DNA from: a virus
IMG/VR virus record: IMGVR_UViG_3300024054_000269
Span: 1 to 64,000 of that record
DNA: 64,000 nt
Direction: 5' to 3' (one strand)
Part shown: positions 32,905 to 43,021 of the stretch, one piece after another
Layout of the letters: each line of letters starts with the position of its first letter
Numbering within the stretch: the stretch's first letter is position 1
Notes under the pieces: model-generated
Told to the model about the DNA's origin: nothing
The model's input: the letters and a program-made list of their open reading frames with translations, nothing else
The model's database searches: none
Position numbers and translations under genes: made by a program

Positions 32905-34116
32905 TTGTCTTATACTTGGTTAACAAGTGCTACTAAGAAGCGAGTAATCCGAGAATTACGAAAAATATTAGAAAAGCACCCGCGCTATAGATCATCAGCA
33001 CAAAACGTACAGGATAAATATTCATTTGATGAACGTCCGCAACGTGGGATAATTATAAATTCGACATCTGCAGACAGAGTTAGATTATCAGCAGACAATT
33101 ATATTGGAAGGATGATATCATTTGTTCAACTTGCAAAGGTTGGAGATGCTCCTAGTACAACTATTGAATGGGTCCGTGAAAATCAAGGCCATTTAGAAGA
33201 AATTTCACCTAAACGTAATATTTTCCCAACTCAATCAGGTGTTTACGTCGTTGAAGTCCTCAAAATACCAGACGAACCTGGCAACGTTCCTGGTCAGTTT
33301 ACTATTGATCCAATATTGACTATTATAAACGAACCATTAATAACTTTTAGTACTTCAGATGATAATGATGCACAATTATCAAATGTTAACATTTATCCAG
33401 GTTCAGTTCGTCTTTGGTTAGATCAGAAACGAATGTTAGTCGAGAATGTTGACTACATAGTTGATGTTGAAACAGGTTTAATACAATTTTTAAAAGAAAC
33501 GCCAACTGGCGGAATTATATTTGCTGATTACAGATACATAACGCCAAAACTTGGGCCATTCAATTTTAGATTTGAAGAGTTTAATGTGACGGCTTTACCA
33601 GGCGTTGTCATAGCTTTTGGTGATAGAGCTGAAAAATGTGATAAACAAGCAATAGTTATAACCGACGAAAGGACTGAGACTGCTGAAATTTATGGTGGAA
33701 AGTTTGAGGTTGCGCTCGAACTTTTAGTGTTTACAAGAGATTCAGAAGATCGTAACAAAATGGCAGATTTTGTTATTACTGAATTTCTAAACATTCAAAA
33801 TATGCTTGGATTCGAAGGTATTGAATTAATTGATATTTCGCCTGGCGGAGAAGTGGAAGAAATATACAATGAAACTGATGACTCATATTATTATGATACT
33901 CCAATATCACTCTCTTTAAGAGTTGATTGGGAAACCCATGTTCCATTGCCAATAAATATTGATAGAATTGAAATGACATCAAAGGCTATTGAAGATGAAA
34001 GAGGATATCTTGACGGGTCAGCAATAATTGATTTGATTAGAGTTGGGAGTATGTCCCAAATTATCGGACATTATACCTCAATCGGAAAAGGGATTTCTTA
34101 CGAAAGAATATTGTAG
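32905..34116 (+). CDS. Virion structural protein, probably neck or baseplate
   Basis: 403 residues from TTG 32905 with AAAGG 6 nt upstream. Beta-rich with ordered modules: IIINSTSADRVRLSADNYIG, a strand-loop unit VDYIVDVETGLIQFL similar to the 10017 product, and a C-terminal half (ERTETAEIYGGKFEVALELL) that looks like tail terminator/completion proteins. It is the last gene before the sheath cluster. The role is inferred from position and composition. Confidence 0.6.
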   Translation: MSYTWLTSATKKRVIRELRKILEKHPRYRSSAQNVQDKYSFDERPQRGIIINSTSADRVRLSADNYIGRMISFVQLAKVGDAPSTTIEWVRENQGHLEEISPKRNIFPTQSGVYVVEVLKIPDEPGNVPGQFTIDPILTIINEPLITFSTSDDNDAQLSNVNIYPGSVRLWLDQKRMLVENVDYIVDVETGLIQFLKETPTGGIIFADYRYITPKLGPFNFRFEEFNVTALPGVVIAFGDRAEKCDKQAIVITDERTETAEIYGGKFEVALELLVFTRDSEDRNKMADFVITEFLNIQNMLGFEGIELIDISPGGEVEEIYNETDDSYYYDTPISLSLRVDWETHVPLPINIDRIEMTSKAIEDERGYLDGSAIIDLIRVGSMSQIIGHYTSIGKGISYERIL

Positions 34117-34241
34117 CATTTTGTAACCTGTAACATCAAATCAAACGGTTCCTAATTCAACAAGACAAAATCAACAGGTACACAGATTAGTGACTTTGTT
34201 CAATTGTTTTAAGCTGTATAGTCCTTATAGGAGTTTACAAA

Positions 34242-34643
34242 ACGCCTTCATACGAATATGAATGTGGTGGTTGTGGGTACACTTTCGAAGAATTGCATTT
34301 AACTATATCTGACGCAAAGAAGTATGAAAAAGAATTTAACTGTCCAGAGTGTGGTGATTTAGCTATTAGAATAATGTCTGCAACAAATTTTACTTTTAAA
34401 ACTGGGAAAACCCCAGGGAACTCTGGTGTGTATGGCATTGATTATAATGCTGATATAGCTGTTGGCAGATCAGCAGCTAAAAAATGGGAAAAAGTAAACC
34501 AAGAAAAAAATGAAAAAGATAAGGCTAGGAAAGAATTTGGCACAAATGCACTCAGAAAAACTGAAAATGGTTATGCTCCATTAACAAAAGAACAATCAGT
34601 ATTAAGAGATAAAGCATTTACTATGTTGAAAAAACCGAAATAA
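34242..34643 (+). CDS. FmdB-like zinc-ribbon protein with apparent ACG start
   Basis: 133 residues if initiation is at ACG 34242. The frame reads (T/M)PSYEYECGGCGYTFEELH and later NCPECGDLAIRIMS, matching the FmdB-family N-terminus MPxYEYxCxxCG and its second CxxC. A TAGGAG ribosome site ends 8 nt upstream of the ACG and no in-frame ATG, GTG or TTG occurs near it; the next possible start (TTG 34293) would cut off half the zinc ribbon. A CTGTATAGT element lies at 34213-34222. The C-terminal two thirds are charged. FmdB ribbons are regulatory or adaptor modules; the role here is unknown. Confidence 0.75.
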   Translation, partial: TPSYEYECGGCGYTFEELHLTISDAKKYEKEFNCPECGDLAIRIMSATNFTFKTGKTPGNSGVYGIDYNADIAVGRSAAKKWEKVNQEKNEKDKARKEFGTNALRKTENGYAPLTKEQSVLRDKAFTMLKKPK

Positions 34644-34686
34644 TTTCATTTATAATTTTACTTTTATTGATCCGTATAGTTTAGTG

Positions 34687-36237
34687 ATGCTTACGCCAGT
34701 ACCTGGTCAAAACCTGCCATCAAGAGGTTCCAACAAGTTAATTTATTTTGATTGTTCATGTGGCAGGAAAAACAATGCAATAAAATGGAAATATTACACG
34801 CTTGGTCACACAAAAACATGCGGAAAATGTGGTCTAAAACCAGTTAGTTTTTGGGAAAATTCAAAATTTGGAAAGCTTAAATTAAAAGAACCGATTGAAA
34901 CTTATGAATTCTCAAATAAGAAAGCTGATTGGGTTTGTGATTGTGGCAATACAACTAGAGTTCAAATAAATTTAGTAACAACTGGAAACACAAACTCTTG
35001 TGGTAAATGCAATGTTCATGTTGCTTCTTATTGGGAAAATTCAAAATTTGGGAAATTAAAGTTAAAAACGCCAATTAATATTCACAAATTTTCTGGCCAA
35101 AAAGCTGATTGGGTTTGTGATTGTGGTAGAGAAGCAAATATTATAATCCACAATGTAACAAGAGGCCTTCAAAAAACATGTGGTAAATGCAATTTGTTAA
35201 GTGCTGAAGATTTAGCAAACAAAAAATTTGGAAAATTGAAAATAAAAACTCCGACAGTTATTGATCTTATTTTAAACACAGAAAAACCAATTCGTACGTT
35301 GTGTCTTTCGTGTGGAAATGAATATAAACCTGTACTAAACAATGTAAGACTTGGCAGATCTTTAACTTGTGGGTGTTCATCAAAAATTTCATCTTCACAA
35401 ATTGACATAGCAAATTTTATCAAATCGTTTGGTGTTGGCGTTGTTTCTGAATATAAGATTGACGGATTAAAATATGACATTTTTGTTCCAGATGTTAATC
35501 TATTGATTGAATATAATGGTCTAAAATGTCATTCGATGCCAGAGTCAAAAAAGAGAGACATATTTAAATATCAAAATGCACTAAATAATGATTTCGATTA
35601 TATCATGATTTTTGGGGATGAATGGCTGAGAAATAAACAGAAAGTTAAAAATTACTTAATTAACAGACTTTGTTTGGGCAGACCAAAGTCTGTTAGACCA
35701 TCTAAATGTTCAATAAACAATATAAACTCAGATTTGGTTAACGAATTTTATGAAAAATTCCATTATATAGGTGCTGTTAAAGCCAAAATAAATTATGGTG
35801 TGTTTTTTGATGGCAGACTTATTGCGTGTGTTTCTTTTAAACGACCAACTAGGCAATCAAAATACGACTATGAATTGATTCGAATGGCTTCTGACCCAGA
35901 ATTTAGGATTCATGGTATTTGGTCAAAAATCATAAAACAATTTTTATCTAATAATGAGTGTTCTTCAATTGTTTCTTTCTCAGACAATCGACTTTTCTCA
36001 GGGAAAGTTTATGAAAAAATTGGTTTCAAATTTGATGGTGAAATTCGACCTGATTATTATTGGGTAAAAGGTAACAGACGATTTCACAAGTCAGGTCTTA
36101 GGAAAAAAGATTATGAAAAGACATCAGGGTTTACTGAGTACCAGCTCCGTGAATCACAGGGGTATTCTAGAATTTGGGATTTAGGAAAGAAGCGTTGGGT
36201 TTTTGACTGTAATCAAGCCTTTAATTCAACAATTTAA
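34687..36237 (+). CDS. Zinc-repeat / Vsr-like endonuclease / GNAT fusion
   Basis: 516 residues from ATG 34687 (GTG 34684 adjacent). Residues ~15-230 hold four repeated zinc modules of about 60 residues, each with CxCG...CGKC (for example WVCDCGNTTRV ... NSCGKCNV). A Vsr/EDxHD-type nuclease domain follows: VVSEYKIDGLKYDIFVPD and NLLIEYNGLKCHS, then a Lys/Asp segment to FGDEWL. The last ~180 residues form a GNAT-like domain (FHYIGAVKAKINYGVFF, IRMASDPEFRIHGIWSKI, SFSDNRLFSGKVYEKIGFK). Vsr-like proteins include known homing endonucleases. It lies just before the sheath gene. It is strongly similar to the 49296-51251 protein. Confidence 0.75.
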   Translation: MLTPVPGQNLPSRGSNKLIYFDCSCGRKNNAIKWKYYTLGHTKTCGKCGLKPVSFWENSKFGKLKLKEPIETYEFSNKKADWVCDCGNTTRVQINLVTTGNTNSCGKCNVHVASYWENSKFGKLKLKTPINIHKFSGQKADWVCDCGREANIIIHNVTRGLQKTCGKCNLLSAEDLANKKFGKLKIKTPTVIDLILNTEKPIRTLCLSCGNEYKPVLNNVRLGRSLTCGCSSKISSSQIDIANFIKSFGVGVVSEYKIDGLKYDIFVPDVNLLIEYNGLKCHSMPESKKRDIFKYQNALNNDFDYIMIFGDEWLRNKQKVKNYLINRLCLGRPKSVRPSKCSINNINSDLVNEFYEKFHYIGAVKAKINYGVFFDGRLIACVSFKRPTRQSKYDYELIRMASDPEFRIHGIWSKIIKQFLSNNECSSIVSFSDNRLFSGKVYEKIGFKFDGEIRPDYYWVKGNRRFHKSGLRKKDYEKTSGFTEYQLRESQGYSRIWDLGKKRWVFDCNQAFNSTI

Positions 36238-36238
36238 A

Positions 36239-36255
36239 TTGAGGTCCAACCTCAA
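36239..36255 (+). promoter_or_regulatory. Hairpin before the sheath gene
   Basis: TTGAGGT-CCA-ACCTCAA forms a 7-bp stem right after the preceding stop, with no T-run, so it is more likely an RNA-stability or regulatory hairpin than a terminator. The leader to 36331 holds no other feature apart from the AGAGG ribosome site. Confidence 0.5.
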
Positions 36256-36331
36256 AAACATATACATAAACTAGTAATTTTCAATAAACACATACGTAGA
36301 CACAAATGGCTTCTGTGAAAGAGGTTAGACC

Positions 36332-39300
36332 ATGGCGATTGGACCGTTTACCACGTATGCCCCACCAGGTGTATATACCAGAACTTTAACTGAACCTTCT
36401 TCAGCCCAACTTCTTGGCGGTCTCAGAGTTCCTACCCTAATTGGAACTGCCCAAGAGTCTTTATCTCAAGATAACGTTGAGATAATTCGAGGTTCAAGCA
36501 GCGTTGCTGACACCGCCATCTTCAATGAAGATGTGTCTGGGCGTTGGGTGACAGGCGGTACTAATGTCAACCCAACTCTTGGAAATCAAGATGGGTCTTT
36601 AGCAAAGTTTCGTGTTAGAAACTATCCGATTGTTGATGGAAATGGTACTGGAACAGCTACTTTTGAAGCCAGCAAAGTATCTGTAACAGTCAATAACCAA
36701 CCGGTTACTGTTTCATCTGTTGACGGTCAGAACGGGATAGTAACACTTTTACTACCAACCGAGATAACTGATGTTGTTTTGGTTTCGTATTATTTCAAAC
36801 GTACAGACACACGTATCACTGATGATCTGAGTGACCAAGTTACTGATGGTCTTGCCATCTTAATTGCTACTAAGGCACAAACTTATGAAGTAATATCAGG
36901 AACGAGTGATACCTTAGAAGTATTTGTAAATGATAGCGCTTCGGCTTCTATCATAACATTTGTTGCTGGGGCTACTAAAACCGCAGCTGAAGTTGCTAAC
37001 GAAGTCAACTCAGCTGCAATTTCTGGTTTGTCAGCGTCAATACATATTGATAACCAGGGATTTAGCCATGTTCAACTTGTTGCTACAGGAAATGTTCGTA
37101 TAGGTTCTGGTAATGCCAACGGTGCCCTTGGCTATAACGCCGGTGATTACACAAACCGCAATAAAGATTTTCGTGTTTTCAACGGCCCAATTGTTGACGG
37201 CTCAAACGGTGGTATAACAACTACAGATCCGTCAAAGGTAATAGCCAAAGTTGATGGTGTAACTGTGTCTGTTAGCGTTGTTGATGGTGCTAACAGCTTA
37301 GTTACATTAGCAGCTGCTCCTGCTAGCGGTACAACGGTTGAAATAACATACTATTTCAACACATATCAAGACACCTTTGATTATTTGCCAAACAATAATA
37401 TACTTGAGGTTGGGAATGTTGGTATAGCACCAGGAAGACGTGATTATTTAAATGGTCCGGATTTTATTGTTATAAATCAAGGTGATCAGTCTGTAATCCA
37501 ATGGGGAACGGCTTTTCAAGTCAATTCTGGTGTTACAACCGGAGGTTCAACGTTTGACAGCACACAGGTTCTTGGTTTGTTGGTAGACAACAGAATTTAT
37601 GCTACTGAATGTACAAGATATACTGATCCAACGACAAATCAGGTATCAACCACTGAATGGGTTCTTCCACTAAAGCCGACGACCGGTAACGGACGCGATA
37701 CGCCGCTCGGTCTAAGTCTATATCAGACTGTTTCGAATGGTCGTATAGACCTTCCAACTAATAGACCTGACCTCGTCATTGCGTATGTTGGTAAAAACAT
37801 TCGTGATGCCTTGGCTAAGGCACCTGTTACGGTTCTGTCTGTTGATTCGTCAAATAACAGAATCAAACTTAAGGAACCTGTTCCGGCCGACTATGTTGTG
37901 TTTGCCACATTCTGGTACAACACAATCCAGGATGATAATTACACTCTGAAAGTTGTTATTCCGGGACCGTCTGGCACGGGCGTGTACACTGTTGAATCAG
38001 AAATTCAACAGGCTGCTCTGTTTAATATCAGATTCGGAACTAAGTCTGCTTTGCCACAGACTGTTCAATTCCCAAGTGGGTCGCAGAGCAATCCAGATGC
38101 AATCCATTATGGTGGCAACCCGGTTGCAGAAACAGTTACCGTAACGTTCTCAACTGAAACCGCCACTCATGCTGATTTCACAAATGCTCTGGCAGAGCCA
38201 TATGACATTTACGCTGCGTTTAGTGCGTTTGCTGACGTGGTGATTGATGGTGTATCAGTTAACGCAGGCGCTGGCGTTGATATGGCGACGGCTTTCCCAG
38301 CAACACTGGTTAGCCAGCCGGTTTCTTCCCCAACGTTGTTAGCATTTGATTCAACTGATCGTTTGGCCTTTGAGATAGATGGCTACACGTATGGATCAGT
38401 TGACATCAGCGCTCTCACAACGTTGGCCACAGTTGCTACGGCTATCAACCAGCGAACGGTGATTGATTTAGCTAACGATTTGAAAGCACTTTATAACGCC
38501 CACTTGACTCAAACCGGCATTCATTTGGTGAACGACACGACGAACCCGGCGACGTCACCTGATGCAACAACATTAGCCACTGCCATAACGCTGATCAACG
38601 AAATTAGAACTGATTATAACGCCCACCGTACACAGGCTGGCGTCCATGTAAACGATGATACGGTAAACGTTGTAACTTCAGCGGCTGCTGTCACGTTAGC
38701 TGATGCTATCACACTGTCGAATGAAATCAAATTAGACTTCAATGCTCATTTGAGTGAGTTCAGTGTTGCAACCACTGGAAACGTTCATATAATTGATGAT
38801 ACGACCAATTTGGTTGATACACCGGATTCTGGATTGGTTGCGTCAACTATAACCTACGGAACAGAAGCTCTGTTGAAAGTTGAGAGTCTAACAACTCCAG
38901 CAACTTTCCAAGATCTGTCAAAGGTTGTTGTTCGAGTCCCGGTTGGATCGGGTGAAACTGATGCATCCGATAAGGTTGGGTTTGAACCAAACCTGACTGC
39001 CTATGGTTACATAAACTCGTTGAATAAACCGGCGGTTTCTGTTAGTGGAAATTCCGGGTCATTCAATATCACATCGGCTGTAAATGACACGTTCAAGTTC
39101 AATTTGGACGGAACTGATTACACTGTGGTGCTTCCACAGAGCACGGTAACAACTGTTGACGCATTGGTCGCACATATCAATGCTGGAGTTGCAAGTGCTG
39201 CAGATATAGCAACCGCAACGGCTGCATTGGTAACGCTGGCTGGCGAACTCGATACGGACTACGCTGCCCACAGAGCGTCTGCAGTGTTCCATACTGCCGC

Positions 39301-41329
39301 TGACGTTGTTAACACAACTGCAACTGTTCCAGTTTCACTTGCAACGTCAATTACGTTCCTGAATGAGCTGAAGACAGCATTTAACGCGCACCGTGTTTAT
39401 GCTGTTTCGCACCCAGTTTTGGACACTTTGGATGTTGTTACTTCGCCAAGTGCCACGGACCTGCCAAGCGCTATTGTCTTGGCCAATGAGTTGAAGGCCA
39501 GATATAATTATCACCTTCAAGTCGAAATGTCTGGCGGCAACGTACACGTTGCTGACGACTTGGTTAACGATGTAACTTCGGCTTCTGTTGTTTTTGCCAC
39601 ACCGGTTGCATACGTCGGAACGAGCCAATACTCTGGCAAGCTTGCCTTGAGATCGTTGATAAACACAGTTGATTCTCTCATAACTGTGTCATCCGGAAAT
39701 GCAAACTCAACGCTCGGATTTACGAATAACTCAAGTTCGTTCAGAACGCAGGCCGACGCTGGCTCAATAGCGTCGGCTTTGAACGCCGACGCTGGATTTG
39801 CAGCTTCAGCTGTTGCGTATAGAATTGTTCAAACTGGTTTGGGCGGATTCTTGAATATCAGGAGTCTGACGGCCGGCTCTACTTCGACGATTGCATTCGG
39901 AACTGCTACTGGTACGATATTCTTTGATGACACTGGAATTGGTATTGAAATTGGTGTAAGCGGAGACACTGGAGAAGCTGCTCAAAGCGGTTACACTGTA
40001 ACATCGTCTGACGCTGTTAATGGTTCATCAGGTGAAGGTCTTCCGGGTCAGACCTATACCGACGCCAGAACCGGTCTCAGGTTCACTGTTTTGCCGGCTT
40101 CAGCAGGTGATTACGCATCAGGTGGTTCATTTACCTTCAATATAACGTCGACATTCACAACTAACGGTTCCATACCGACCCGAGCCATACCTGGGTTGGA
40201 AATGACCGTTTTGAATACGAACGGCATGGGAGTTGATACAACTGCTATCCTGAGCACGTATGCGCGCGGTGGGGCTGAGCCGGCTATCGGTGACGTTTAT
40301 GACGTCTCGTACAAGTATGCCAAGACGGACTTGTCAACGGCTTTGTTCCGAGATCTGAAGAAGATTCAGACAAATTTCGGTCCTCCTACGCCAGAGTTCC
40401 CGTTAAGCTTGGCCGCCCGTTTGGCCTTGTTAAATGGTTCTGTGTTGGTTGGTCTAAAGCAAGTCCTTAGGATCCCAGGACAAGGTCAGGCTTCGGCAAC
40501 GTCATACGCTGCTGCAATTGATGAACAGAAAAAGCCGATGCCTGGAAACGTAAAACCTGACGTCATAGTTCCATTGACTAGCGACACAACGGTTTTTGCG
40601 TATTTGAATCAACATTGCATCTTCATGGGTTCGCCTCGTCAAGAAGGCGAACGCATAGGAGTTGTTGGTACTGCCGTCGGTACAACACCACTTGGTGTTC
40701 AGTCGATTGCCAGGGGCTTGGCTTCCGAACTTATGGTGGTTATGTACCCAGATTCATATGTGATAACGGTCACAGATTCTCAAGGCAATCAAGTTGATCA
40801 GGTCATTGATGGTTCCTACGCAGCTGCTGCAATGGCTGGTAGCGCAACATCACCAGCACTTGATGTTGCTACCCCATGGACTCGAAGAGTTCTGCTTGGG
40901 TTTAAGCGTCTCGGAAGGATTCTTGATCCAACTGAAGCAAATCAGACAGCAGTTTCCGGCGTGACAGTTATTGAGCAGGTTGACGCTGGTCTCAGGATTC
41001 GCCAAGGTTTGACAACGAATCTAGCAACTGTGATAACCCGTACGCCAAGCGTTATCACGACAATCCATTACGTTCAGCAGACAATGCGAGCAGTTTTGGA
41101 TCCATACATTGGTCAGAAATTCACTGGAGCCATCATTAAGTCTGTCGAAGATAAGATGCGTGGTGGCTTCCAGAACATGATAGACGGTGAGATCGTAGCC
41201 AAGGTGGCTGAGATTAACGCACAATCTGATGAGGTAGACCCAACAATTCTAAGAAGTGAAGCTGTATACGTACCGGTCTTTCCGCTCGAGTATATTGTGA
41301 CTACTCTCAGTATAAGAGTACGCATTTGA
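36332..41329 (+). CDS. Tail sheath protein, giant form
   Basis: 1665 residues from ATG 36332 with AGAGG upstream. The N-terminus FTTYAPPGVYTRTL and the C-terminal ~230 residues (VQSIARGLASELMVVMYPDS, LGFKRLGRILDPTEANQTAV, RQGLTTNLATVITRTPSVIT, ISLRVRI-like end) are typical of contractile tail sheaths, which are usually 400-700 residues. The extra length is large inserted beta domains. Two insert regions (~705-835 and ~960-1090) carry about six copies of a helical module with YNAH...(V/I)H...D..N..TS, for example YNAHRTQAGVHVNDDTVN. The inserts probably decorate the tail surface. Codon and base composition become visibly more GC-rich from about 37.7 kb, fitting a highly expressed gene. Confidence 0.9.
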   Translation: MAIGPFTTYAPPGVYTRTLTEPSSAQLLGGLRVPTLIGTAQESLSQDNVEIIRGSSSVADTAIFNEDVSGRWVTGGTNVNPTLGNQDGSLAKFRVRNYPIVDGNGTGTATFEASKVSVTVNNQPVTVSSVDGQNGIVTLLLPTEITDVVLVSYYFKRTDTRITDDLSDQVTDGLAILIATKAQTYEVISGTSDTLEVFVNDSASASIITFVAGATKTAAEVANEVNSAAISGLSASIHIDNQGFSHVQLVATGNVRIGSGNANGALGYNAGDYTNRNKDFRVFNGPIVDGSNGGITTTDPSKVIAKVDGVTVSVSVVDGANSLVTLAAAPASGTTVEITYYFNTYQDTFDYLPNNNILEVGNVGIAPGRRDYLNGPDFIVINQGDQSVIQWGTAFQVNSGVTTGGSTFDSTQVLGLLVDNRIYATECTRYTDPTTNQVSTTEWVLPLKPTTGNGRDTPLGLSLYQTVSNGRIDLPTNRPDLVIAYVGKNIRDALAKAPVTVLSVDSSNNRIKLKEPVPADYVVFATFWYNTIQDDNYTLKVVIPGPSGTGVYTVESEIQQAALFNIRFGTKSALPQTVQFPSGSQSNPDAIHYGGNPVAETVTVTFSTETATHADFTNALAEPYDIYAAFSAFADVVIDGVSVNAGAGVDMATAFPATLVSQPVSSPTLLAFDSTDRLAFEIDGYTYGSVDISALTTLATVATAINQRTVIDLANDLKALYNAHLTQTGIHLVNDTTNPATSPDATTLATAITLINEIRTDYNAHRTQAGVHVNDDTVNVVTSAAAVTLADAITLSNEIKLDFNAHLSEFSVATTGNVHIIDDTTNLVDTPDSGLVASTITYGTEALLKVESLTTPATFQDLSKVVVRVPVGSGETDASDKVGFEPNLTAYGYINSLNKPAVSVSGNSGSFNITSAVNDTFKFNLDGTDYTVVLPQSTVTTVDALVAHINAGVASAADIATATAALVTLAGELDTDYAAHRASAVFHTAADVVNTTATVPVSLATSITFLNELKTAFNAHRVYAVSHPVLDTLDVVTSPSATDLPSAIVLANELKARYNYHLQVEMSGGNVHVADDLVNDVTSASVVFATPVAYVGTSQYSGKLALRSLINTVDSLITVSSGNANSTLGFTNNSSSFRTQADAGSIASALNADAGFAASAVAYRIVQTGLGGFLNIRSLTAGSTSTIAFGTATGTIFFDDTGIGIEIGVSGDTGEAAQSGYTVTSSDAVNGSSGEGLPGQTYTDARTGLRFTVLPASAGDYASGGSFTFNITSTFTTNGSIPTRAIPGLEMTVLNTNGMGVDTTAILSTYARGGAEPAIGDVYDVSYKYAKTDLSTALFRDLKKIQTNFGPPTPEFPLSLAARLALLNGSVLVGLKQVLRIPGQGQASATSYAAAIDEQKKPMPGNVKPDVIVPLTSDTTVFAYLNQHCIFMGSPRQEGERIGVVGTAVGTTPLGVQSIARGLASELMVVMYPDSYVITVTDSQGNQVDQVIDGSYAAAAMAGSATSPALDVATPWTRRVLLGFKRLGRILDPTEANQTAVSGVTVIEQVDAGLRIRQGLTTNLATVITRTPSVITTIHYVQQTMRAVLDPYIGQKFTGAIIKSVEDKMRGGFQNMIDGEIVAKVAEINAQSDEVDPTILRSEAVYVPVFPLEYIVTTLSIRVRI

Positions 41330-41365
41330 CGCATTGCGTCATAATTTATTGATGTACCTTATAGC

Positions 41366-43021
41366 ATGTTGGATGTTGAAAAATATTCAATCTTGACTGA
41401 TAGTGGAAACAAAAAAATTATATTTAAATGTGAATTTTGTTCAAACAAATTTGAAACATTGTACAAGACTTTCTTACGTAGCAAACATGGTGCTTGTATC
41501 AAATGTAGATCATTAGCATCTGCATATTCACAAACCAATTCATCTAAAAATAAACATGAATTTTATCTTGAAAGAAGAAAAAACATAAATAAAAATCTGT
41601 TTAATATTGAAGCTACTATTGAAAAATTTGGTTATTCACCATTAGATCTGGTTAATGGTTCTAAGAAAAGAATAATAGCTAAATGTGAATTTTGTTTATT
41701 AGATTTCGAAACTCAATTTGACGTAATCAATAACGAATCAAATTTAATTGCTTGCAAAAAATGTGACGCTATTGCGTCTTCATATTCCAGGTCTAAAAGC
41801 ATTGAAAACAAACATGAATTTTATTTATCAAAAAGACCGAAATTAAACATTGATTGTCTTGATATTGAGGCTACAATTGAAAAATTTAATTATTCACCAC
41901 TGGATTTAAGCACATATTCTGCGAAAATTATAGTGGCTAAATGCGCATATTGTAGCAAAAAACTTGAAATTAGAATGTCTAAATATTCGCTTCGCGAAGG
42001 AAGGATTACGTGTTGGGGGTGTATGAGGAAAAAGACTGTCGAAACGCTAAAATTGAAATATGGTGTTGAATGCACATTGCAAATACCATCTGTTCTTAGC
42101 AAATTATCTAACCCAAAAACCGAGCAAATAGTCGAATCAGTGTTGAAAACTAGGTATAAATTAGATTATGTTCGCAATCATTCTATTGGTATTTATTCTT
42201 TTGATTTTTTCGTACCAAGTTGCAATTTGTTAATTGAATGTCATGGCGATTATTTTCATGACTTCAAAAAATTTGGTTATAGCGGGACACCAAAAGACAG
42301 AGCTAAGTCAACCTATGTTGAAAAATACACAAATCATAAATTAATTTGGGTTTATGAGCATGAAATTCACATAGGTAGAATCAATAAAATATTAGATTAT
42401 CATATACATAAGATTCTTGAACCACAATTGAATGTTGATTTGAAATATATAGAATTTAAACAAATAAATAACAAAGACGCACATACATTTTTATCTCAAT
42501 ATCATTACATTGGCAATCTCGGAACTGTTGCGACTTCGTTTGGAGCATTTTTCGGCGAAGTATTGATTGCTGTGTGTGTTTTTGGTGGTATTACACGTCA
42601 TCAATCAATTAAAAAGATTAACAAATTCTGTTCAACATCTTTTGGTCCAAAAGATGTTAGGGAATTAAGAAGATTTTGTATTAAACCGAACATCATTACT
42701 AAAAATATGGCAAGTTTCTGTTTGAAAAAATTTATTGATTTATATAATGATTACAATTCAAACATTAAAGCAATAATAAGCTTTTCAGATCCAACTGTAG
42801 GAGACATAGGAACTATATACAAAGCTTCAAATTGGAAACAAATGTCAGATTCAATCAAATCATATCATTATGTAGATCCAAAAACTAATCGTCAGATTCA
42901 TAAAAAGACAGTGTGGGACATGGCTAAAAGCAATCATATGAAAGAACAAGACTTTGTAAATAGTTGTGGATTGATAAAGGTTGTGGAATTGCCAAAAAAT
43001 GTCTGGCTGAAATTATTTTAG
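41366..43021 (+). CDS. Zinc-repeat / Vsr-like endonuclease / Mom-like GNAT fusion
   Basis: 551 residues from ATG 41366, 37 nt after the sheath stop. Three N-terminal zinc modules (FKCEFCSNKFETL ... CIKC; AKCEFCLLDFET ... CKKC; AKCAYCSKKLEI ... CWGC) are interspersed with repeated IEATIEKF.YSPLDL segments. A Vsr/EDxHD-type nuclease follows: SIGIYSFDFFVPSCNLLIEC and HGDYFHDF. The C-terminal GNAT domain (RELRRFCIKPNIITKNMASF, IISFSDPTVGDIGTIYKASN) is close to that of the HNH protein at 19049 and to phage Mom. It flanks the sheath gene opposite the 34687 element. Confidence 0.75.
   Translation: MLDVEKYSILTDSGNKKIIFKCEFCSNKFETLYKTFLRSKHGACIKCRSLASAYSQTNSSKNKHEFYLERRKNINKNLFNIEATIEKFGYSPLDLVNGSKKRIIAKCEFCLLDFETQFDVINNESNLIACKKCDAIASSYSRSKSIENKHEFYLSKRPKLNIDCLDIEATIEKFNYSPLDLSTYSAKIIVAKCAYCSKKLEIRMSKYSLREGRITCWGCMRKKTVETLKLKYGVECTLQIPSVLSKLSNPKTEQIVESVLKTRYKLDYVRNHSIGIYSFDFFVPSCNLLIECHGDYFHDFKKFGYSGTPKDRAKSTYVEKYTNHKLIWVYEHEIHIGRINKILDYHIHKILEPQLNVDLKYIEFKQINNKDAHTFLSQYHYIGNLGTVATSFGAFFGEVLIAVCVFGGITRHQSIKKINKFCSTSFGPKDVRELRRFCIKPNIITKNMASFCLKKFIDLYNDYNSNIKAIISFSDPTVGDIGTIYKASNWKQMSDSIKSYHYVDPKTNRQIHKKTVWDMAKSNHMKEQDFVNSCGLIKVVELPKNVWLKLF

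Noticed and set aside
39059-39628. Cys-rich minus-strand ORFs inside the sheath gene
   Set aside because: They are antisense to a strong gene and arise from its codon pattern (GTTG/ACAA repeats).
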